Part shown: positions 32,501 through 39,305 of the stretch, one piece after another
Position numbering within the stretch: position 1 is the first letter of the stretch
Layout of the letters: every line of letters starts with the position of its first letter
Assembly: GCA_964036045.1 (NCBI GenBank)
Contig: OZ038393.1
Location: 46,616,429-46,680,428 of the forward strand
Origin: Eutreptiella sp. 'Long Island Sound 2002'
Lineage: Eukaryota > Euglenozoa > Euglenophyceae > Eutreptiales > Eutreptiaceae
Direction: 5' to 3'
Length of the DNA stretch: 64,000 bases
Position numbers and translations under genes: made by a program
Notes under the pieces: generated by a model
The model's database searches: none
Seen by the model: only the letters and a program-made list of their open reading frames with translations
What the model was told of the DNA's origin: nothing

Positions 32501-34579
32501 CCACTCACCGGCAACCTTCTTGGGGACGACGAAGCAGGGAGAGGCCCACTCGGAGTGGCACGGCTCAAGCCAGCCTCTCTGGATGAAGTCACGGAGGATC
32601 TTCTCCATGGCCTCTTTCCTCTCGCCCCTCAGGGCAAACTCCCGGTGACGATACACACGGGGGTCCTGCTTCAGTCGTATCTTGGCCTCGCCATACGGTC
32701 CACGCACCGGTGGGGGAAACACAGGTTTGCCGCTGAAGAAGGTATCACCATACTTCTGCTTCAGCCTGGCCCTTAATGCCTGGATCTTGGGGCAGTCATC
32801 GGACTCCGCCTTGGCTTTTCCGGGCACTTGAACCACGGAGCTTACTTGAGGGGTAGCGACCCCGCTCGCTTTCGGCTCAGGTGGTCTTCCCAGGTGGCCC
32901 AAAGGGCCATCTCTGGTCTTGCCTCGGAACAGATCGCCGTAGGTGGGTGGGTTACCGCCAGGCGGCTCGTCTTGGCTGGACATGTGATCCAGCACCCTCT
33001 GCACGAAGGTATTCCCGTCATAGGAACCGGAGACGATTGAGTCCACTTCCCACCAGGCTTTGTCCTGGCCTTTGCCCTCACGCTGGTTTCCCCAGTCGTG
33101 AAAGGGCTGATCCATATACCCCTGAACCAGATCCCACTCCTCTTCAGTGAGGGGGTCTTCGGAGTCCGATTCTTCGATGTCAACAGGGGGAACCGCAAAG
33201 CATTGCCGCCATGGCTCTGCTATGATGCGGTTGACACACACGAAGTCCGTGGTGTCGGCCTGATCAAGGCCCCCATCCACATAGTGGAATTCTGTTGGCC
33301 ATCTCTGGGGTGGCATGGGCTGTCCCTTAGCGTCCTGATAGACGCTCTCTCCAGCCGGTAGGACGACCTTGTTCAAGGTCATGTTGGTCAATGAGGCTAC
33401 CCAATGTCGGGTACTTTCCTCCTCGGTGCATCCCATAGGAACAACCAGCACTGCCTTGGAGCGGTCCTTGCGAATCTTCGCTATCGCTCTTGGAATGTCC
33501 CAACGGGGGCAATGGATCCACATCAATCCCTGATGCGGACCCCAGTGCTTCTTCCACGCGGAGTCCTGTGCGCTCCAGTACTTCTCACAAACCCGCAGAT
33601 GGGCGGAGGTTCCTGAAGAGAACGCATCCAGGGCCAGATCCGAAGCTCCCAAGTCCGCGACAACTCGGCTCGCCACTTCCGGCCTTACGCCGTACTCCTG
33701 GTTTGCAGGACCAGTTGGCTCAGTGTCCAGCGCGGCCACTTCGAGCTGATTGCGTTCGGGGTGGATCCATTGGCATTCCACATGGTGCTCAGGTGACGAA
33801 AGCCACGAGAGTTGGTCGTCCTGGTACAGGGTCATGGAAGCCTGGGCCGGGAGGACGCCGGAGTCCGTCTCCATCATGAAGTCGTACCCGACGATCATGT
33901 CCCAGTCCATCTCAGCCTCGTAGAAGCTACCGTGCAGGAGGATTTCCTTGCCGAGGTCTGGGCGGCTCAGTTCACGATGGTTCACGAACTGCAGCCCAAT
34001 GGCCGCTTCCTTCGTGCCTCCCACCATGTACTGGCCGTTCGCCACCTTCAGCCTGACAGGTTTCCGACTGTCGGTAAGACACTCTGGCGGAAGCAGGCCA
34101 GCCTTGACCAAGCTGACTTGAGCTCCCGTGTCGACCAACACGTCGAAAACCTTTTCCACTTCCCCGCATAAGGCACGGACCTTAAGATGCAACTGCCGCT
34201 CGCGACCGACACGGCGCACGGCGTGCAAACTCAGGATCTCCGGCCGTTCCAGAAGCTCCACAAGCGACTGGTGCAGGTCGTGGACAATGGGCTCAGGCTG
34301 CCCATCTGCAGCATCCAGCTGCGGTCCGGGTGATCCTCCGATACTCTCGGATAGATCCTGTAGTACATCAAACACGTTCTTGGTCGCGAAGGACGGACGG
34401 GTGCAAGGGTTCGTGCCTTCACTTGCCCTCACCCCGCCTCCGCGACTGGGCGCCGGACCGGGCCTTCCGCCCGCGGCAGTCCCCTTGTGCTTATCGACTC
34501 CCGACCGGGATGGATCGGCGCTTCCCACGTCACCATCCTGCGACCGCCCTAGCTGGGGCCCTTGGCTGCAGGGGCTCCG
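29558..34579 (-). CDS. pol: G1 pol: protease, methyltransferase-like, RT, RNase H, integrase, chromodomain
   Basis: Open from the codon after the gag UAG (34579) to the stop at 29558. The first clear codon of the conventional numbering is a GTG at 34528, so translation by readthrough of gag is more likely than a separate start. Counting from 34528: aspartic protease with LVDTGAQ at 131-137; methyltransferase-like domain at about 290-420, where the NPPF-type motif reads HCPRW (339-343); RT at about 640-840 with VIDLKHGYHQ and FVDD at 777-780; RNase H with D943, E986 and D1011; integrase HHCC (HHHMLHP, then CSVCQAC) and D1287, D1351, E1387 with the canonical 35-residue gap; chromodomain at about 1578-1635 (YTVEKIL, KVRWRGY, DTWEP). 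There are no internal stops. Pol copies element RNA into DNA and inserts it. The chromodomain is thought to steer integration to marked chromatin. Confidence 0.95.
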   Translation of the reverse strand, partial: RSPCSQGPQLGRSQDGDVGSADPSRSGVDKHKGTAAGGRPGPAPSRGGGVRASEGTNPCTRPSFATKNVFDVLQDLSESIGGSPGPQLDAADGQPEPIVHDLHQSLVELLERPEILSLHAVRRVGRERQLHLKVRALCGEVEKVFDVLVDTGAQVSLVKAGLLPPECLTDSRKPVRLKVANGQYMVGGTKEAAIGLQFVNHRELSRPDLGKEILLHGSFYEAEMDWDMIVGYDFMMETDSGVLPAQASMTLYQDDQLSWLSSPEHHVECQWIHPERNQLEVAALDTEPTGPANQEYGVRPEVASRVVADLGASDLALDAFSSGTSAHLRVCEKYWSAQDSAWKKHWGPHQGLMWIHCPRWDIPRAIAKIRKDRSKAVLVVPMGCTEEESTRHWVASLTNMTLNKVVLPAGESVYQDAKGQPMPPQRWPTEFHYVDGGLDQADTTDFVCVNRIIAEPWRQCFAVPPVDIEESDSEDPLTEEEWDLVQGYMDQPFHDWGNQREGKGQDKAWWEVDSIVSGSYDGNTFVQRVLDHMSSQDEPPGGNPPTYGDLFRGKTRDGPLGHLGRPPEPKASGVATPQVSSVVQVPGKAKAESDDCPKIQALRARLKQKYGDTFFSGKPVFPPPVRGPYGEAKIRLKQDPRVYRHREFALRGERKEAMEKILRDFIQRGWLEPCHSEWASPCFVVPKKVAGEWRLVVDYRGLNAQTQHDSYTLPLIEDMLQKQHRRRIFTVIDLKHGYHQMPLAEESRACTAMSTPLGPLQWKVMPMGVTNGNAAFQRMLENLLEPVRDCADPFVDDVIIASGDPSMSYEELLEAHERDVTRVLDLLVRHKLTGSSDKATIAVSEVVFAGHVVGNGQRKPIPGKVAAIEHWEKPKTVSELRAYLGFCNYYSGYIKMYAEYAAPMTTMLKGNREETKKGSKKALVWTAESDRAFEGMKQALLSAVGLHLVDPDRGFVLRTDASDYAIGAVLEQVLDDGRHVPVAFWSRVLAEGQRRTWTPREKEAYAIVMALRKWAGYIALHPVTVCTDHQSLQSWHKEHVDTPSGPASRRARWHETLAKFDLTVVYIPGKDNTVADCLSRWAYPASKGMQDISAHGDEAETAEAKRIIEMERLMEEEGAKCFVVMAADAPLASRVSRTVSVLAPVGAAGGRPGPAPPVGTESDKHLFPESCLQDDWTDDYAKSEAFAAEYRAVTDPDDGQKWPKGLTEEDGKLYRNGKLLVPESRVLELCEAWHHHMLHPGVKKQALDMQRRFEIDHIVLYTAIKKVRKGCSVCQACNPDNRNVKGEPQWTPVPDQPMESVAMDVFSMPEVHIGKETFDCVVLCVDRHSGYVVAVPARKKGLLAKEVAVMMIRHWLTVFDIPRTICSDRGPQFTGGWFKAMCSLMGTRHAKSVAYLSRSNGRAEVAGRQLFEKLRKIHITNPRRNWFEEMWPALKAHHDTPTPGGLSPHQILFGRDPLGRGLPLSGDGMAMDAKEFFARQEQTARDIRQQLEKEHAERQKSAPSSTAQKFRVGDPVWVIRPRPMGTHRTKTWFTPGEVVRRIGEDTYRIKVGHGQFRERHESQLRAREPDLRGRHVSLDYARHEADSDDDYAEQDDYTVEKILAQRPKASAPGGLEFKVRWRGYGPSHDTWEPVSSFVPRVNTPFMEYIRKHKTEIHVSDLAALTRAIAARGA

Positions 34580-34582
34580 CTA
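34580..34582 (-). promoter_or_regulatory. In-frame UAG between gag and pol, candidate readthrough site
   Basis: Gag ends with TAG followed by CGG. The same frame then stays open for the whole of pol. Readthrough of a stop codon followed by CGG or CUA with a 3' structure is known in several plant RNA viruses. The G/C-rich sequence downstream could form such a structure, but I have not folded it. Confidence 0.6.
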
Positions 34583-37500
34583 GGGGGCGTCGGTTGTGGA
34601 AGAGGGGGTGTGCTCCTCGGCCTCAACGTCGTTGACGCCCTTCTTTCTTCCCCCTTTACCTCCTCCTTTACCCTTGTTCTTGTCCTTGTCCTTGTTCTGG
34701 TCATTCTGGTTGTTCTCCTTGTTCTTGTTGTCCGACCTGGGGACCCAGTTCCGCTTGATCTCCTGGATCTCCTTGGCCAACTCGTTTCCCACCGACGACA
34801 TCAGCTTGGCCAGCTCGTCCTTGTCCACCTCCATCTTGGCTTCCCGGATACCCGCGGGCGCACGCTTCTTCGACCCGTGCGCCTTCTTGTAAGCCTCCGT
34901 GTCGGCCTTGTGGACGGGGCATGTTCGGTGGTCATGGTTGAAGCCTTTCTTCCTCCCATAACACACGAAACAGCCCTGAGGGTGAGCTCGTACGAACTCC
35001 CCAAAGGACAGCGGAGGGTCGCCTATACGGCGAGGGTCCCTCTTCTCCTGCTTCTTCCAACCCCGCTGCAGGGGCTTCCAGTTTGCTGGCTTGGTCCCCG
35101 CGCTCAGGTTCTTGGCCACGAAGGCACACACGGCCATTTCGGCGGGCTCATCGTCGTCGTCATCGTCGACGAGAGTCTCATCGCCGCCGGCTCCCGCTGG
35201 GTCCATGGCAGATTCCCCGCCAGGCCCTTCGCCAACGTAGTTGACGTCGCGGTCGCCGGGCCTCAACCCGCGGGTGTGGTGGAGGTTTCGGTACTCCTTG
35301 AGTACTTCCTCGCCAACCCACTCCAGGATCTCGTCGCAGCTCATCCGCGCCGGGATGGGCTGCAGACGGATGGTCTGGCCGCTCAACTCACAGTCGTCAA
35401 GGCGCCAAATCGCGGTCTTCTCGCGATCGCCCGAGACGGTGATGAGAAGAGCGTTCCGCAGGGAGTGCCGTTTGACATCCCGGGCCACGTTCTTCTTCGC
35501 CCAACTCACCACGTTCGTATGATACTCCTTGGGGAGCATCATCTTGACCGTGTGGTTGGACTTGGCCCTCTTGGATTCCTCCTTGGTGACCCTCTTGATC
35601 CATGCTTCCGGTAGCATGGAGAGCAGGCGAGCCTGCTCGTCACCCTCGTTCCAATCCTCCACGTTGCGGCGGAAGAGGGTGTATTTCCCTCGGAAGTCCC
35701 GCCACTCTCGTAGGCGGATCTCCCGTCCATCATGCTCAAGCTTGATGGACTTCCAGCGCTTGGCAGCCACCTGCGGAGCGTCCACCCGCTCCTGCTCGTT
35801 GAGCCACTTCTTGGCGTCCTTGAGGGTCTTGATTTTCCCCTCCTTGGTCGCCACGAAGTATAGCTCGCCGAGCACTTCCGGCAGGCGGTACCTGAACCGT
35901 TTGAAGACATATCTCTCCGCATCCGCGGGAGGTTGGTCTTCAGTGACGGCCAGCCCCCAATCGTCCAGCTTCTCCAAGAAGCGGTCGAGGTTGAGGGGGT
36001 TGCCGTCGTACATGGGGGGCTTGATGTCCTTCAAGTCTTCCCACACGGCGGCGTCCGCGGCCTTAGAGACCATGAACGCCGGCCGCGAGGTCGACCGAGG
36101 TTCCCATCGGCCTCGCCCACGGACTCCCACGGCCGCCACGTCCATCTCCTCCATGGAATCCCTGTGGCTACGCCGCGGTTCCTCCACGTACGCTGAACCG
36201 AAATGTTCACGCCGTACTGCATCCATGTACGCATCCTCATCACGGCGCCGGCGGCTGCGTTCAGCGGCCTCCCGTCGTACACCACGCGGCGGGCTGATGT
36301 CGAACTCCTCCAGGTCCAGGTCCAGGTCCAGGTCCTCACCTTCGCCGACATCCCAATCCACGTCTCCTCTGGGGACCTCATCCCTGAGTCCACCATAACG
36401 TCCTCCAGCCCTGGGGATTGGCGCCGGGGCTGGTGGCGGGCGTCGAGGGCGTACAGGCGTCCGCGGTGGGGCACGGCGGTTGTGGTAGTCCGCGCTGAGC
36501 CACTCATCGCGCCATTCCTCACTGCCACTGCCGGGCGGCACGCGTTCGTTGCGGCGGCCCGCGCTGTGGTGAGAGGGGGCGGAGAGAGAGGGGGCACTGG
36601 CGCTGGGGCGACTCCTGGGGGCTCCGCCGGGGGCGTGGGGTCTGCCTGGACCTGGTCCGGGTCCCCAGTCGTCGTCCGACGAGCCTGACTCCAGGGGTGG
36701 GTGGTCGCTGCTGACTCTCCCACGGGCTTCCAGCGCATCCAGCCTCTCCTGCAGGCCGCTGACGACGTTGGTCAGCGACTTGGTCTCGGCTCTGGCGATG
36801 TCCAGGTCCTTCTGCGCGCGCGCGGCGACCGTGGAGATGCGAGCCATCTCGCTCTTGCCCGTGTCTACCTCCAGCTCGAGCAACTGGACTCTCCTGCGGA
36901 GGTAGACAATCCACCACCAGGTGGCATCCGGGTCGCCGTTCCCCGGTGGGTCGTCGGGGTCCCCAGGGGGTCCTCCAGGAGGGCCTCCGCCGGGTCCGCC
37001 CGGTCCAGGGGGTCCTCCCCCGCCCGGTGGTCCTCCGCCAGGGGGTCCCGGTGGGTCTCCGCCCGGTCGCCTCGGTGGGTCCGAGGATGGGCGCGTGATG
37101 CCGAACTCCATGTCGTCATCTTCGTCCATGTCGCCCCACCTGGGCGTCTCGGTCACGGAGGACTCGGAGCTCCGGTAGGGAGGAGGGGGATCCTCATCCT
37201 CACCTTCCATGGGGACGTCTCCGCCACCTTCGCCCGTCCAAGCCACCACTTGGCGATGTCGACGGCCTCGTTCATCCCCGTCACTGGCGGTGAAGAAGGG
37301 GTCACTGTCGTGGGGGTGCCCACCCGCTGGCCTCCGCGGCCTCTCGGGGGTCTTCCCCTTGCCCCTCCTCCGTCGACGGGCGGTGGTGCTACCGCTCCCA
37401 CTGCTGCCCGTGTCCGCCTCATCCAGCTTCATCCTGGAGGAGGCGTCCCCTTCGAAAAGCCTTCGAAGGGTCTCCACTCGCGATCCTCCCGGGGGAGTCT

Positions 37501-38854
37501 CGTGGCGGAGTTTGGCCTCTGCCTCCTCCATTGCGGCGGCGGTGGCTGCGGCAGCTCGCGCTTCGGCCTCTTCCCGAGCACGAGCCGCCTCGGCTTCCCG
37601 GGCCTGCAGCAGCTGCGCCTTCTGCGCCTCCAACGCCGCCAGCTCCGCCTCCGTCTTGGCCTTCTCCTCAGCGACCTTCCGTCGCGCGGCTTCGATGGCT
37701 TCCTTCTTGGCGGCGTCCTCCTGGGCCTTAGCCGTCGCTGCGGCATGGGCCCTTTCCTCCGCCTCCTTCTTTGCCCTCTCTTGGGCAAGCGCCTCCCCCA
37801 GCGCCTTCACCTCGGCCTCCTTGCAGGCAATGGCCTCCTGCGTCAGGCGGGCTTCCTCGTCGGCTGCCGCCAACTCACCGTTGACCTGGGCGGTTGCTGC
37901 GCTGTGGGCGGCTACGGCCGTGAGACCAGCCGCGATGGCCGCCACGGTCTGGGTGTGGATGGCCATGCCATGCGCCCACTGCGCAGCTTCCTCCTGGGCG
38001 ATGCCGGCGGCGCCCTCCACAGCAGCGCTGTACTGCTTGGCCCGTTGCCGGGCAACCCGACGGTTGCAGGGCACCCCACAGGCGCGCTCCCAGGCGCGCG
38101 CCACGTCCCTTTCGGGAGCGACGCTGCTGCTGGAGCTGGCCTGGTCGGCCGGCGTCCTCCCGCGGTGGGCCGACTCGATGTCGCTGCTGGGGCCTGCTGA
38201 GGCCTGCCGGGCCTTCAGGAGCGGCGAACGGGGCTTGGCCTGGGTCTGCTTGGCGACTTGGATGTAGTCGCCAAGGGTGGTGGAGCCGGGGTGGCGTCCA
38301 CCATTGGGCCGTTGGGGACTGGGGGCTGGGGTTCCGCCCTTGGCGCCTTGGGCGGCTTCGGCAGCCAGGGACTCCTGGTACTCCCGCCACCTCCGGTCCC
38401 TCTTCCTGTCCCCGGCGGACCGCTTCTCCGTCCCCGGAGACGCGCTGCTGCTGCCCTGCAGCCTGCGCTCGCTCCCCGGTTCCGGGAACTTCCTCTCGAT
38501 CACGTCCCACAGGGAGACGTTGATCGAGGCGCCCGACGGGTAGGCGTTGGGGTCCTCGTCCTCCTCAATCCCGTCGGGGCGCAGCCCTTCCCCGGGCCTG
38601 TCCGGCCGGGTCCACGCCCTCCAGCGCCTCTGCTGGTGGCGGTACTCGTACCCCTCCGCCCGCAGCCAGTCCTCCACGGCCTGCAGGCGGTCGGGGGCGA
38701 TGTCCGTGCGGAGCTCGAAGCTCCTGGGCATGCCCCCTTCGCACTGGGGGTTGCTGTGGCGGTAATGCTGGTCCCAAACCAACCCACGTAGCAGGCGTGC
38801 TGCATGGGGGTGGGGCCGCGGCCACGTCCTGCCCGCCTCCTGCCAATTCACCAT
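34580..38854 (-). CDS. gag: G1 gag with a long coiled-coil N-terminal extension
   Basis: The chosen start is the ATG at 38854 (GCTGCCATGG context), giving 1424 residues. The frame is open 14 codons further upstream but without an ATG. Approximate residues: 330-450 Ala/Glu/Lys-rich heptads (AEEKAKTEAELAALEAQK) forming a long coiled coil; 590-645 Gly/Pro-rich linker; 930-1190 capsid-like region (KPPMYDGNPLNLDRFLEKL, WRDFRGKY); 1295-1315 a zinc-knuckle variant CFVC...HDHRTC with a longer C-to-H gap than the standard CX2CX4HX4C; Lys-rich end with NKDKDKNKGKG. Gag assembles the particle and packages RNA. Typical Ty3 gag proteins are a few hundred residues, so about 900 N-terminal residues are extra. 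The stop is the UAG discussed separately. Confidence 0.88.
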   Translation of the reverse strand: MVNWQEAGRTWPRPHPHAARLLRGLVWDQHYRHSNPQCEGGMPRSFELRTDIAPDRLQAVEDWLRAEGYEYRHQQRRWRAWTRPDRPGEGLRPDGIEEDEDPNAYPSGASINVSLWDVIERKFPEPGSERRLQGSSSASPGTEKRSAGDRKRDRRWREYQESLAAEAAQGAKGGTPAPSPQRPNGGRHPGSTTLGDYIQVAKQTQAKPRSPLLKARQASAGPSSDIESAHRGRTPADQASSSSSVAPERDVARAWERACGVPCNRRVARQRAKQYSAAVEGAAGIAQEEAAQWAHGMAIHTQTVAAIAAGLTAVAAHSAATAQVNGELAAADEEARLTQEAIACKEAEVKALGEALAQERAKKEAEERAHAAATAKAQEDAAKKEAIEAARRKVAEEKAKTEAELAALEAQKAQLLQAREAEAARAREEAEARAAAATAAAMEEAEAKLRHETPPGGSRVETLRRLFEGDASSRMKLDEADTGSSGSGSTTARRRRRGKGKTPERPRRPAGGHPHDSDPFFTASDGDERGRRHRQVVAWTGEGGGDVPMEGEDEDPPPPYRSSESSVTETPRWGDMDEDDDMEFGITRPSSDPPRRPGGDPPGPPGGGPPGGGGPPGPGGPGGGPPGGPPGDPDDPPGNGDPDATWWWIVYLRRRVQLLELEVDTGKSEMARISTVAARAQKDLDIARAETKSLTNVVSGLQERLDALEARGRVSSDHPPLESGSSDDDWGPGPGPGRPHAPGGAPRSRPSASAPSLSAPSHHSAGRRNERVPPGSGSEEWRDEWLSADYHNRRAPPRTPVRPRRPPPAPAPIPRAGGRYGGLRDEVPRGDVDWDVGEGEDLDLDLDLEEFDISPPRGVRREAAERSRRRRDEDAYMDAVRREHFGSAYVEEPRRSHRDSMEEMDVAAVGVRGRGRWEPRSTSRPAFMVSKAADAAVWEDLKDIKPPMYDGNPLNLDRFLEKLDDWGLAVTEDQPPADAERYVFKRFRYRLPEVLGELYFVATKEGKIKTLKDAKKWLNEQERVDAPQVAAKRWKSIKLEHDGREIRLREWRDFRGKYTLFRRNVEDWNEGDEQARLLSMLPEAWIKRVTKEESKRAKSNHTVKMMLPKEYHTNVVSWAKKNVARDVKRHSLRNALLITVSGDREKTAIWRLDDCELSGQTIRLQPIPARMSCDEILEWVGEEVLKEYRNLHHTRGLRPGDRDVNYVGEGPGGESAMDPAGAGGDETLVDDDDDDEPAEMAVCAFVAKNLSAGTKPANWKPLQRGWKKQEKRDPRRIGDPPLSFGEFVRAHPQGCFVCYGRKKGFNHDHRTCPVHKADTEAYKKAHGSKKRAPAGIREAKMEVDKDELAKLMSSVGNELAKEIQEIKRNWVPRSDNKNKENNQNDQNKDKDKNKGKGGGKGGRKKGVNDVEAEEHTPSSTTDAP

Positions 38855-39305
38855 GGCAGCGGGGGCGTAGATGTTCTTGAAGTCCTTGATGTGCACTCGT
38901 TCACCTCAACGAACTGGTTGTGGTTGTTGGGGAGGGTGCTGCAGCACTGGATTGGAAGTGTGGCTGGTGCTGGTCAGCCGGTGGTTGTGGAGGTGGTTGA
39001 TGCGGCCTTGCTGGTCGGCCGTTGGGACTCCGGGTCGGCCGATGGGGCTGATGCAGGAGTCCTGGTCTGTGCACCTCGTTCACGGCTGCTGCGCGGTCAG
39101 GGCGGTGCTCTTGACGGCGCTGCGGGCTCCGTGACGAACTCGGCGCTGTCGCTGAGTGGCGCTGCGAGCTGCTGCGCTGCGCTGCGAGACGCTGCGCTGT
39201 GCTGCGAGCTACGAGCTGCGCCGCGCTGCTGCGACGCGCTGCTCGGGGTTGGTGGCCCCGAGTGGCACGCGAGGGTTGGGTAACCCCGCGGCGGTGAAAC
39301 GCTTT
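38855..39305 (-). other. G1 leader between 5' LTR and gag
   Basis: About 450 bases, GC-rich, with many GCTGCG-type repeats at 39120-39245 (plus strand). The minus-strand bases directly after the LTR are AAAAGCGTTTCACCGCC. No TGG occurs in the first 30 or so bases, so the usual primer-binding site complementary to a tRNA 3' CCA is not evident. Confidence 0.6.

Noticed and set aside
36701-38267. Long plus-strand ORFs (499 and 352 codons) opposite G1 gag
   Set aside because: Antisense shadows of the Ala/Glu/Gly/Pro-rich gag N-terminus.
39120-39245. CTGCG-rich tract considered as a CRISPR-like or satellite array
   Set aside because: Irregular short repeats without spacers in a eukaryotic retrotransposon leader; simple GC-rich low complexity.
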